Below are positions 1 through 6,723 of a stretch of 15,688 nucleotides of DNA, one piece after another. The first letter of the stretch is position 1, and every line of letters starts with the position of its first letter. The notes below the pieces were generated by a model, which was not told the origin of the DNA, made no database searches, and saw only the letters and a list, made by a program, of their open reading frames with translations. Both the position numbers and the translations under genes were made by a program. This DNA is from Betaproteobacteria bacterium (lineage in GTDB: Bacteria; Pseudomonadota; Gammaproteobacteria; Burkholderiales; Burkholderiaceae_C), in the NCBI GenBank assembly GCA_005884255.1, contig VBDL01000042.1, positions 1-15,688 of the forward strand. The letters are read 5' to 3'.

Positions 1-245
1 CCGACGTGCTCGATGCGCTGCAGGTGCCGCTGGTCGCCACCAGCTCGCATGCGGCGCAGCCTTTGCATGAAGTCGCTTTGCCGCGCCCCTGCGCCTGGGT
101 CTTCGGTCACGAAGGGCAGGGCGTCGATGCCGATCTGCTCGATCGCTGCGCGCTCACCGTGCGCATCCCGCAGCCCGGCGGCGAGGAGTCGCTCAACGTG
201 GCCGCTGCCGCAGCCATCTGCCTGTACGAGTCAGCGCGTCAATAG
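1..245 (+). CDS. SpoU/TrmH-family RNA 2'-O-methyltransferase, C-terminal fragment
   Basis: This is the 3' end of a gene that begins outside the window; the frame is open to base 3 and stops at the TAG at 243-245. The visible part carries the last two conserved SpoU motifs: FGHEGQGV (a variant of the usual GNEGxG) and IPQPGGEESLNVAAAAAICLYE. Together these form the SAM-binding trefoil knot of the SPOUT superfamily. Members methylate the 2'-OH of a ribose in tRNA or rRNA using SAM, in the cytoplasm. The substrate cannot be told from this fragment, so TrmH, RlmB and other SpoU paralogues remain possible. Its stop codon overlaps that of the convergent ppsR by seven bases, leaving no room for a terminator between them. 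Confidence 0.85.
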   Translation, partial: DVLDALQVPLVATSSHAAQPLHEVALPRPCAWVFGHEGQGVDADLLDRCALTVRIPQPGGEESLNVAAAAAICLYESARQ

Positions 246-1063
246 ATCAAGCGATCCGGCCGGATATCGCGCAGGATCGTCGTCGCGATCTCCTCGATCG
301 ACTTGTGCGTCGAACTCAGCCACGAGATGCCTTCGCGGCGCATCATGCGCTCGGCCTCGTGCACCTCGTAGCGGCAGTTCTCGATCGCCGCGTACTTGCT
401 GCCGGGGCGCCGCTCGTTGCGGATCTGGCACAGCCGGTCGGGGTCGATCGACAGGCCGAAGCACTTCGGCTTGTGCGTGACCAGCGCCGACGGCAGGTGC
501 CCGCGCTCGAAGTCCTCGGGGATCAGCGGGTAGTTGGCGGCCTTCACACCGTGCTGCATCGCCAGGTACAGCGAGGTCGGTGTCTTGCCACTGCGGCTCA
601 CGCCCACGAGGATCACGTCGGCGCTCTCCAGGTTGCGCGCCGACTGCCCGTCGTCGTGCGCCAGCGAGAAGTTGATCGCCTCGATGCGGTCGTGGTACTC
701 CTGGCTCTTCGCGGCGTCGGAGAAGCGGCCGATGCGGTGGTTGGACTTGACGCCGAACTCCGTCTCCAGCGGCTCGACGAAGGCACGAAACATGTCCAGC
801 ACCAGGCCGTTGCACAGGCTGCCGGTGACGATGTCGCGCACCTCGTCGTTGACCAGCGTGATGAAGACGATCGGCCGCTTGCCTTCGCGCAGCGCCGTTT
901 CGTTGATCTCCCGCACCACCGCCCAGGACTTGTCGACCGAGTCGATGAAGGGCCGGCGCACATGGCGCGGCTTGGCCGAGAACTGCGCGAGGATCGAGTT
1001 GCCGAAGGTTTCGGCGGTGATGCCGGTGCCGTCGGAGACGAAGAACACGGTGCGATGGGGCAT
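239..1063 (-). CDS. ppsR: PEP synthase regulatory protein (bifunctional kinase/pyrophosphorylase, PSRP/DUF299)
   Basis: The 274-residue product matches the usual length of the DUF299/PSRP family (E. coli PpsR is about 277). It begins MPHRTVFFVSDGTGITAETFG, the typical family N-terminus, and has the nucleotide-binding P-loop GVSRSGKT at residues 154-161. From family knowledge, it uses ADP to phosphorylate a threonine next to the catalytic histidine of PEP synthase, inactivating it, and reverses this by phosphate-dependent dephosphorylation with release of pyrophosphate. It is divergent from ppsA, its expected target, across 189 bases, which strongly supports the assignment. The ATG at 1063 is chosen because the family N-terminus starts there; no strong Shine-Dalgarno is visible. 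Its last seven bases overlap the convergent methyltransferase gene. A sister enzyme acts on pyruvate, phosphate dikinase, but the neighbour here is a PEP synthase. Confidence 0.95.
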   Translation of the reverse strand: MPHRTVFFVSDGTGITAETFGNSILAQFSAKPRHVRRPFIDSVDKSWAVVREINETALREGKRPIVFITLVNDEVRDIVTGSLCNGLVLDMFRAFVEPLETEFGVKSNHRIGRFSDAAKSQEYHDRIEAINFSLAHDDGQSARNLESADVILVGVSRSGKTPTSLYLAMQHGVKAANYPLIPEDFERGHLPSALVTHKPKCFGLSIDPDRLCQIRNERRPGSKYAAIENCRYEVHEAERMMRREGISWLSSTHKSIEEIATTILRDIRPDRLIY

Positions 1064-1115
1064 GGTGCACGCCAGGGGCGGGAGCGGACTACCGCATCAT
1101 GATAGAGGCGGGCCG

Positions 1116-1121
1116 TAGAAT
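1116..1121 (+). promoter_or_regulatory. Possible -10 element upstream of ppsA
   Basis: TAGAAT matches five of six bases of the sigma70 -10 consensus and lies 131 bases before the ppsA start. The same hexamer sits in front of rpsF in this window. No good -35 is seen at 16-18 bases upstream (that stretch is GC-rich), so the call is weak. If used, it gives a leader of about 125 nt that contains the hairpin at 1207-1232. Confidence 0.3.
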
Positions 1122-1206
1122 AGGGCCCAAATCCTCGCGACATCTCGCCCCATGCGTGCCGCCACCCCCCTCCAAGAATCGACAAACGGGTGGATTGCTG
1201 CTGCGC

Positions 1207-1232
1207 GGGCCGAGGCGACGGCCCCGGTTTTT
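1207..1232 (+). promoter_or_regulatory. Terminator-like hairpin in the ppsA leader (possible attenuator)
   Basis: GGGCCG at 1207-1212 pairs with CGGCCC at 1219-1224 across a six-base loop. Three bases then lead into five consecutive T's at 1228-1232. The element ends ten bases before the GGAG ribosome-binding site (1242-1245) of ppsA. The shape is that of a short intrinsic terminator inside a 5' leader, which could attenuate ppsA transcription. The stem is only six base pairs, and GC-rich DNA makes such stems easily, so function is an inference. I did not identify a convincing antiterminator partner. Confidence 0.35.
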
Positions 1233-1252
1233 CATCATCACGGAGCTTCCCC

Positions 1253-3646
1253 ATGTCCACCCTCTTCGAGCCGACCGCCCTGGTCGTACCCTTTGAGAAT
1301 CTGAGGATGACCGACGTCGAGGCGGTCGGCGGCAAGAACGCCAGCCTCGGCGAAATGATCTCGCAGCTCGCCGCCTCCGGCGTGCGCGTGCCCGGCGGTT
1401 TCGCGACCACGGCGCATGCCTTCCGCGAGTTCCTCAAGCACGAGGGGCTGGCCGCGAAGATCAATGATCGCTTGTCGACGCTGAACACCGATGACGTGCG
1501 CGCGCTGGCCGAGGCTGGCGCGCAGATCCGCTCGTGGGTCGAGCGCACACCGTTCCCGCCGGCGGTGGAAGCGGCGATCCGCGCCGAGTTCGACAAGCTC
1601 ACGGCCGACAACCCCGGCGCATCGTTCGCGGTGCGCTCGTCGGCGACTGCCGAAGACTTGCCCGATGCGTCGTTCGCCGGCCAGCAGGAGACCTTTCTCA
1701 ACGTGGTCGGCATCGACGAGGTGCTGCACAAGATGCGAGAGGTTTTCGCGTCGCTGTACAACGACCGCGCCATCAGCTATCGCGTGCACAAGGGCTTCGC
1801 GCACTCGGACGTGGCCCTGTCGGCCGGCGTGCAGCGCATGGTGCGCTCCGACATCGGCTCCGCCGGCGTGATGTTCACCATCGACACCGAGAGCGGCTTC
1901 AAGGACGTGGTCTTCATCACGGCCAGCTACGGCCTGGGCGAGACGGTGGTGCAGGGCGCCGTGAACCCGGACGAGTTCTACGTGCACAAGCCGGGCCTGC
2001 AGCGCGGCGACTACGCGATCATCCGCCGCAACATGGGCTCCAAGCTGATCAAGATGGAGTTCAGCAGCGCGGCCGAGAAGGCCGCCAGCGGCAAGCTGGT
2101 GAAGACCATCGACACGCCGCCGGAGCAACGCAGCCGCTATTCGCTGACCGATGCCGAGGTCACCGAGCTGGCCCGCTATGCGCTGATCATCGAGCAGCAC
2201 TACGGCCGGCCGATGGACATCGAGTGGGGCCGCGACGGCGTCGACGGCAAGCTCTACATCCTGCAGGCGCGGCCGGAGACGGTGAAGAGCCAGGGCGCGC
2301 AGGTCGAGCACCGCTACAAGCTCAAGGGCCACAGCACCATCCTCGCCGAGGGACGCGCCATCGGTCACAAGATCGGTACGGGCCCGGTGCGCCTTGTGCA
2401 GTCGACCGCCGAAATGGACCGCGTGCAGCCCGGTGACGTGCTGGTCACCGACATGACCGACCCGAACTGGGAGCCGGTGATGAAGCGTGCCAGCGCCATC
2501 GTCACCAACCGCGGCGGCCGCACCTGCCACGCGGCGATCATCGCGCGCGAGCTCGGCATCCCGGCGGTGGTGGGCTGCGGTGACGCCACCGAGACGCTGA
2601 AGGACGGGCAGTTGGTCACCGTGGCCTGCTCCGAAGGCGACACCGGTCATGTCTACGACGGCCTGCTCGAGACGGAGATCAGCGAAGTGCAGCGCGGCGA
2701 GCTGCCGTACTGCCCGATCAAGATCCTGATGAACGTGGGCAAACCGCAGCTGGCCTTCGACTTTGCGCAGATGCCCAACTCCGGCGTCGGCCTGGCGCGG
2801 CTGGAGTTCATCATCAACAACAACATCGGCGTGCACCCGAAGGCCATCCTCGACTACCCGAATGTCGATGCCGATCTGAAGAAGGCGGTGGAGTCGGTGG
2901 CCCGCGGCCATGCGAGCCCGCGTGCCTTCTATGTCGACAAGGTGGCCGAGGGCGTGGCGACCATTGCGGCGGCCTTCTGGCCCAAGCCGGTGATCGTTCG
3001 TTTGAGCGACTTCAAGAGCAACGAGTACCGCAAGCTGATCGGCGGCTCGCGCTACGAGCCGGACGAAGAGAATCCGATGCTGGGCTTCCGCGGCGCGTCG
3101 CGCTACATCAGCGGCGACTTCAGCGACGCCTTCGGCATGGAGTGCGAGGCGATCAAGCGCGTGCGCAACGACATGGGCCTGAACAACGTCGAGGTGATGG
3201 TGCCCTTCGTGCGCACGCTGAAGCAGGCCGAGCGCGTTGTCAGCCTGCTCGCCGAGCGTGGTCTGAAGCGCGGGCAGGGCGGCTTGCGCGTGGTGATGAT
3301 GTGCGAGGTGCCGAGCAACGCGATCCTCGCGGAGCAGTTCCTCGAGCACTTCGACGGCATGTCGATCGGCTCGAACGACCTGACGCAGCTGACGCTCGGC
3401 CTCGACCGCGATTCCGGGCTGGAACTGCTGGCCGGCGACTTCGACGAGCGCGACCCGGCGGTGAAGGCGATGATCTCGCGCGCCATCGCGGCCTGCCGCG
3501 CGACCGGCAAGTACATCGGCATCTGCGGCCAGGGCCCCAGCGACCACCCGGACTTCGCCGACTGGCTGGCCGACGAGGGCATCGTCTCGATCTCGCTGAA
3601 CCCCGACTCCGTCGTCGAAACGTGGCAGCGTTTGGCCGCCCGCTGA
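1253..3646 (+). CDS. ppsA: Phosphoenolpyruvate synthase (pyruvate, water dikinase)
   Basis: The 797-residue protein converts pyruvate, ATP and water to phosphoenolpyruvate, AMP and phosphate, the gluconeogenic entry step in the cytoplasm. Three family domains are visible. The first is an N-terminal ATP/pyruvate-binding domain (about 15-350; VGGKNASLGEM near the start, FAVRSSATAEDLPDASFAGQ). The second is the swivelling phosphohistidine domain with GGRTCHAAIIARELGIPAV, giving catalytic His426 and, two residues before it, Thr424, the expected PpsR target. The third is a C-terminal PEP-binding barrel (about 480-790) with GMSIGSNDLTQLTLGLDRD and the CGQGPSDHP motif at Cys758. Length agrees with E. 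coli PpsA (792). The ATG at 1253 is preferred over the in-frame GTG at 1190 because GGAG lies seven bases upstream and the extra 21 residues are low-complexity and unlike the family. It is divergent from its regulator ppsR. Confidence 0.97.
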   Translation: MSTLFEPTALVVPFENLRMTDVEAVGGKNASLGEMISQLAASGVRVPGGFATTAHAFREFLKHEGLAAKINDRLSTLNTDDVRALAEAGAQIRSWVERTPFPPAVEAAIRAEFDKLTADNPGASFAVRSSATAEDLPDASFAGQQETFLNVVGIDEVLHKMREVFASLYNDRAISYRVHKGFAHSDVALSAGVQRMVRSDIGSAGVMFTIDTESGFKDVVFITASYGLGETVVQGAVNPDEFYVHKPGLQRGDYAIIRRNMGSKLIKMEFSSAAEKAASGKLVKTIDTPPEQRSRYSLTDAEVTELARYALIIEQHYGRPMDIEWGRDGVDGKLYILQARPETVKSQGAQVEHRYKLKGHSTILAEGRAIGHKIGTGPVRLVQSTAEMDRVQPGDVLVTDMTDPNWEPVMKRASAIVTNRGGRTCHAAIIARELGIPAVVGCGDATETLKDGQLVTVACSEGDTGHVYDGLLETEISEVQRGELPYCPIKILMNVGKPQLAFDFAQMPNSGVGLARLEFIINNNIGVHPKAILDYPNVDADLKKAVESVARGHASPRAFYVDKVAEGVATIAAAFWPKPVIVRLSDFKSNEYRKLIGGSRYEPDEENPMLGFRGASRYISGDFSDAFGMECEAIKRVRNDMGLNNVEVMVPFVRTLKQAERVVSLLAERGLKRGQGGLRVVMMCEVPSNAILAEQFLEHFDGMSIGSNDLTQLTLGLDRDSGLELLAGDFDERDPAVKAMISRAIAACRATGKYIGICGQGPSDHPDFADWLADEGIVSISLNPDSVVETWQRLAAR

Positions 3647-3651
3647 ACTGA

Positions 3652-3813
3652 CTAGCGCTTGATGGGCTTCACGTCGCCGCAATCGTCGGCGACGCGCTGC
3701 GCCTGCATCTCCATGTCCATGATCTGCGGCTGCCCTCTCTCGCTGGAGGTGCGCCGCATCTTCATGGTGTAGGCGTGCGGGCCGTTCCCTAGTTCCGCAG
3801 CGAAGGTGCTCAC
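3652..3813 (-). pseudogene. C-terminal remnant of a DUF3617-family protein
   Basis: Read on the minus strand, this stretch is open for 53 codons from a GTG at 3813, just after an in-frame TGA at 3816-3814, to a TAG at 3654-3652. The translation contains AYTMKMRRTSSERGQPQ, then MDMEMQAQRVADDCGDVKP near the end. Alternating T/M-rich strands followed by a terminal Gly/Asp-Cys-Gly tail are what I recall of the C-terminus of DUF3617 proteins, which are secreted and about 150 residues or longer. Here there is no signal peptide and no N-terminal half, and the region where they should lie is now the symporter gene on the other strand. I read it as a decayed gene left between ppsA and the symporter; it could also be a short unrelated peptide. 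The family assignment is from recalled pattern, not a search. Confidence 0.5.
3672..3694. terminator. 8-bp perfect hairpin downstream of ppsA
   Basis: CGTCGCCG at 3672-3679 is the exact inverted partner of CGGCGACG at 3687-3694, with a seven-base loop, 25 bases after the ppsA stop codon. No T-run follows on the plus strand, so it is not a canonical intrinsic terminator. It could still act as a 3' stabilising or Rho-assisted end for ppsA mRNA. It also falls inside the DUF3617-like reading frame (the Val-Ala-Asp-Asp-Cys-Gly-Asp-Val part), so the symmetry may be incidental. Confidence 0.3.
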
Positions 3814-3828
3814 TCACAATCCGGCGCC

Positions 3829-5925
3829 ATGGCCGCAGACTCGCCACCACCGCACTTCTCGCGCACGCTGCACCAGCGCTACGGCCTCTTCACGCTGGGC
3901 GTGGTGGTGTTCATCGCGCTGGCGGCCCTGCTCGAGCGGCTGGGCTGGCCGCGCGTATGGGTCGGCTCGCTGTTCCTCTTTGCCACCGTGGCGGTGTATG
4001 CCTGCATCGGCCTGCTCAGTCGCACGGTCGACGAGGTGGAGTACTACGTGGCCGGTCGCAGCGTGCCGGCGATGTACAACGGCATGGCCACGGCGGCGGA
4101 CTGGATGTCGGCCGCGTCCTTCATCGGCACCGCGGGCGTGCTGTACCTGCAGGGCTTCGCCGGGCTGGCCTACATCCTCGGCTGGACCGGCGGCTACTGC
4201 CTGGTGGCGCTGCTGCTGGCGCCGTACCTGCGGCGCTTCGGGCGCTACACGATTCCCGAGTTCCTCGGCGCGCGCTTCGGCCTGGCGCCGCGCCTGATCG
4301 CCGCCGCAGCGGCAGTGGCAGTGTCCTTCGTCTATGTGGTGGTGCAGATCTACGGCGTCGGCCTGATCACCTCGCACCTCACCGGCTTCAGCTTCGAGGT
4401 CGGCATCTTCGTCGGTCTGGGCGGCGTGCTGGTGTGCTCCTTCCTCGGCGGCATGCGTGCCGTCACCTGGACGCAGGTGGCGCAGTACATCGTTTTGATC
4501 ATTGCCTACCTCACCCCGGTGGTGTGGCTGTCGATCAAGCAGACTGGGCAGCCGGTGCCGATGCTGTCGTACGGCACGCAGCTCGCACAGCTGGGCGAGC
4601 GCGAGAAGGTGCTGCGCGACGATGCGGCCGAACGCGCCGTGCGCGCGCGCTGGCAGGAGCGGGCCGATGCCGCACAGGCCAAGCTGCGCGACGTGCCTTC
4701 GGCAATGGCCGAGGATGCCCGGCAGAGCGCAGAGCGCGTGGCCAGCCTGCGGGGCGAGGATGCGCCGCTGGCGCGCATCCAGCAGGCCGAGCGCGAGCAC
4801 TCGCGCCTGCCGCGCAGCGAGGCGCAGGCGCACGCGCTGTACGAGCGCGAGCGCGACCGTTCGCGCACGCAGGCCAAGGAGCTGGCCGGCATGCCGCCGC
4901 AGGCCTTGCCCTACGCGGCGGGCGATCCGTCGGGCGACGCCGCCGCGCGGCACGCCTACGACAGCGCGCGTGCCAACTTCCTCGCGCTGGTGCTGTGCCT
5001 GATGATGGGCACCGCGGCGCTGCCGCACATCCTCGCGCGCAGCTACACCACGCCCTCGGTCGCCGAGGCACGACGCTCGGTGGCGTGGTCGCTGTTCTTC
5101 ATCGCGCTGCTGTACGTCGCCGCGCCGGCGCTCGCGGTGCTCGTCAAGCTGGAGATCTTCGGCCACCTGGTCGGCACGCCGTTTGCGCAGCTTCCGCAAT
5201 GGCTGCGCCATTGGTCGAAGTTGGATCCAACGCTGGTGTCGGTGGAAGACATCAATGGCGATGGCATCCTGCAGCTCGGCGAGCTGCAGATGGCCGGCGA
5301 CATCATCGTGCTGGCCGCGCCGGAGATCGGCGGCCTGCCGCAGGTGGTGACCTACCTCGTCGCGGCCGGCGGCCTGGCGGCGGCGCTGTCCACGGCCGAC
5401 GGCCTGCTGCTGACCATCTCCAACGCGCTGGCGCACGACGTGTACTACCAGGTCATCAACCCGCGCGCGTCGGCGATCCGGCGCGTGATGCTGTCCAAGG
5501 TGCTGGTGCTGGTCGTCGCGCTGGCCGCCGCCGTGGTGGCGTCGCTGAAGATCGCCGACATCCTGCAGTTCGTGTCGGCCGCCTTTTCGCTGGCGTCGTC
5601 GGCCTTCTTCCCGGCGCTGACGCTGGGCATTTTCTGGCGCCGCGCCACGCGCGCCGGCGCCACGCTGGGCATGCTCGCGGGCCTCGGCACCTGCGTCTAC
5701 TACATGGCGACCAACGTGCCGACGCTGCGCACGCTGTTCGGCGTGATGCGGCCGCTGGCCGAGACGCGGTGGTGGGACATCGATCCGGTGTCGGCCGGGG
5801 TGTTCGGCGTGCCGGCGGGCTTCGCCGTGCTGGTGCTGGTGAGCCTGCTGACGCCCAAGCCCGCCGACGCCGACCTCCAACTGCTCGACGCCATCCGCTA
5901 CCCCGGGTCCGACAAGCGGCCATGA
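3829..5925 (+). CDS. Sodium:solute symporter, VC_2705 subfamily (ActP-like cation/carboxylate symporter)
   Basis: A 698-residue inner-membrane protein of the SSS family with about a dozen hydrophobic segments. Family signatures include AEYYVAGR-like EVEYYVAGRSVPAMYNGMA, then TAADWMSAASFIG, and AAGGLAAALSTADGLLLTISNALAHD near residues 505-535. It resembles the VC_2705 subfamily, annotated as probable acetate or other monocarboxylate symporters; the actual substrate is unknown. Two features stand out. A highly charged, Ala/Arg/Glu-rich helical insert covers about residues 245-380. An EF-hand-like loop (Asp474, Asn476, Asp478, Glu485) lies in a soluble loop before a membrane segment. No DUF4212 small subunit is adjacent. 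The ATG at 3829 is the first plausible start after the in-frame TAG at 3790; no Shine-Dalgarno is obvious. The stop codon is shared with the -10 region of the rpsF promoter. Confidence 0.85.
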   Translation: MAADSPPPHFSRTLHQRYGLFTLGVVVFIALAALLERLGWPRVWVGSLFLFATVAVYACIGLLSRTVDEVEYYVAGRSVPAMYNGMATAADWMSAASFIGTAGVLYLQGFAGLAYILGWTGGYCLVALLLAPYLRRFGRYTIPEFLGARFGLAPRLIAAAAAVAVSFVYVVVQIYGVGLITSHLTGFSFEVGIFVGLGGVLVCSFLGGMRAVTWTQVAQYIVLIIAYLTPVVWLSIKQTGQPVPMLSYGTQLAQLGEREKVLRDDAAERAVRARWQERADAAQAKLRDVPSAMAEDARQSAERVASLRGEDAPLARIQQAEREHSRLPRSEAQAHALYERERDRSRTQAKELAGMPPQALPYAAGDPSGDAAARHAYDSARANFLALVLCLMMGTAALPHILARSYTTPSVAEARRSVAWSLFFIALLYVAAPALAVLVKLEIFGHLVGTPFAQLPQWLRHWSKLDPTLVSVEDINGDGILQLGELQMAGDIIVLAAPEIGGLPQVVTYLVAAGGLAAALSTADGLLLTISNALAHDVYYQVINPRASAIRRVMLSKVLVLVVALAAAVVASLKIADILQFVSAAFSLASSAFFPALTLGIFWRRATRAGATLGMLAGLGTCVYYMATNVPTLRTLFGVMRPLAETRWWDIDPVSAGVFGVPAGFAVLVLVSLLTPKPADADLQLLDAIRYPGSDKRP

Positions 5926-5931
5926 TAGAAT
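5923..5931 (+). promoter_or_regulatory. Extended -10 promoter for the rpsF operon
   Basis: TGATAGAAT reads as TGn plus a 5/6 match to TATAAT, the extended -10 form that can work with a poor -35. The TG and following A are the stop codon of the symporter gene. Predicted transcription starts near 5937-5939, giving a leader of about 70 nt before rpsF that includes the hairpin at 5946-5978. No good -35 hexamer is seen at the usual distance. Confidence 0.5.
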
Positions 5932-5945
5932 CTTTGGCTTCCCTT

Positions 5946-5978
5946 GCCGCACCCGTACTCCTGACGCTTCGGGGCGGC
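5946..5978 (+). promoter_or_regulatory. rpsF leader hairpin, candidate S6:S18 autoregulatory element
   Basis: GCCGC (5946-5950) pairs with GCGGC (5974-5978) and CCCG (5952-5955) pairs with CGGG (5970-5973). This gives nine base pairs interrupted by one bulged A at 5951 and capped by a 14-base loop. It sits between the predicted promoter and the AAGGAG ribosome-binding site of rpsF (5998-6003). In many bacteria the rpsF leader carries an RNA motif, marked by a CCG trinucleotide, that is bound by the S6:S18 complex to repress translation. Both proteins are encoded in this operon. Position and CCG content fit; the exact published fold was not verified. Confidence 0.4.
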
Positions 5979-6008
5979 TTCCACTCTCGGAAACCACAAG
6001 GAGATTCA

Positions 6009-6371
6009 ATGCGTCACTATGAAATCGTGTTGCTGATCCATCCGGATCAAAGCGAGCAGGTTCCGGCCATGCTGGAGCGCTACAAGGGCATCGTCACCGC
6101 CGCCGGCGGCAAGGTGCACCGCGTCGAGGACTGGGGCCGCCGCCAGCTGGCCTACATGATCCAGAAGCTTGCCAAGGCCCACTACCTGTGCCTGAACATC
6201 GAAGCCAGCAAGGAAACCCTGGCCGAGCTCGAGACGGGCTTCCGCTTCAACGACGCCGTGCTGCGCCACCTCACCGTGGCTCGCGACAAGGCCGAGACGA
6301 CCCCATCGGTGATGATGAAGGTCGTCGAGAAGGAAGAAGCCCGCAAGGTGTCGCAGGAGGCCGCGGCCTGA
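6009..6371 (+). CDS. rpsF: 30S ribosomal protein bS6
   Basis: The 120-residue protein begins MRHYEIVLLIHPDQSEQVP, the standard bS6 N-terminus, and contains VHRVEDWGRRQLAYMIQK and FNDAVLRHL, both typical of the family. bS6 binds the platform of the 30S subunit as a dimer with bS18, which is encoded two genes downstream. The C-terminus has the usual charged, Glu/Ala-rich tail. An AAGGAG ribosome-binding site at 5998-6003 sits five bases before the ATG. It is the first gene of the rpsF-priB-rpsR-rplI operon, probably expressed from the promoter at 5923 and possibly controlled by the leader hairpin. Confidence 0.98.
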   Translation: MRHYEIVLLIHPDQSEQVPAMLERYKGIVTAAGGKVHRVEDWGRRQLAYMIQKLAKAHYLCLNIEASKETLAELETGFRFNDAVLRHLTVARDKAETTPSVMMKVVEKEEARKVSQEAAA

Positions 6372-6402
6372 CGGCCAAGGTGGTGACGCGGCTGCCCGTG
6401 CG

Positions 6403-6702
6403 ATGAACCGCTTGGTGCTCCAGGCGACGCTCGTCGAGCGAGGCGCGCCGCGCTACACGCCCGCCGGACTGCCGGCGCTGGACTGCAGCCTGAAGCACGA
6501 ATCGCAGCTCACCGAAGCCGGGCACGCCCGCCGCGCATCGCTGGAAATCAAGGCGGTGGCGATCGGCGAAACCTCCTCGGTGCTGCAGTCGATGGCTCTG
6601 GGCAGCGAAGCCAGCTTCGCAGGCTTCCTGACGGCACAGCGCAACGGCCGAGGCATCGTGTTTCACGTCACCGACATCGCCTCTCTTTCGCATCCGGATT
6701 AA
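6403..6702 (+). CDS. priB: Primosomal replication protein N (PriB)
   Basis: A 99-residue single-domain OB-fold protein. MNRLVLQATLVERGAPRYTPAGLPALDCSLKHES resembles the beta- and gammaproteobacterial PriB N-terminus, where RYTPAG-P-LD-LKHES is conserved. PriB is a single-stranded DNA-binding protein that stabilises PriA at stalled forks and helps reload DnaB, the helicase encoded just downstream. It lies 31 bases after rpsF and 21 bases before rpsR, the conserved position in this operon. No strong Shine-Dalgarno precedes the ATG (an AAGGTGG is about 18 bases away), so translation may depend on coupling to rpsF. An in-frame upstream start was looked for and not found within the gap. Confidence 0.95.
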   Translation: MNRLVLQATLVERGAPRYTPAGLPALDCSLKHESQLTEAGHARRASLEIKAVAIGETSSVLQSMALGSEASFAGFLTAQRNGRGIVFHVTDIASLSHPD

Positions 6703-6723
6703 ACGCATTTAGGAGATCACATC

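Noticed and set aside
1238..3850. An 870-codon open frame on the minus strand opposite ppsA.
   Set aside because: It mirrors the ppsA codons, has low-complexity His/Arg/Asp/Ala-rich sequence and no family match. It stays open because of the strong G/C third-position bias on the coding strand.
3814..6009. A 731-codon minus-strand frame opposite the symporter.
   Set aside because: Arg/Gln/His-rich shadow of a clearly homologous membrane protein; no start signal and no recognisable domain.
3957..6371. A plus-strand frame that joins symporter-overlapping sequence to rpsF as one 804-residue protein.
   Set aside because: It is only the rpsF frame staying open upstream. bS6 starts at 6009 with a good ribosome-binding site, and the upstream part is Arg/Ala/Gly-rich nonsense.
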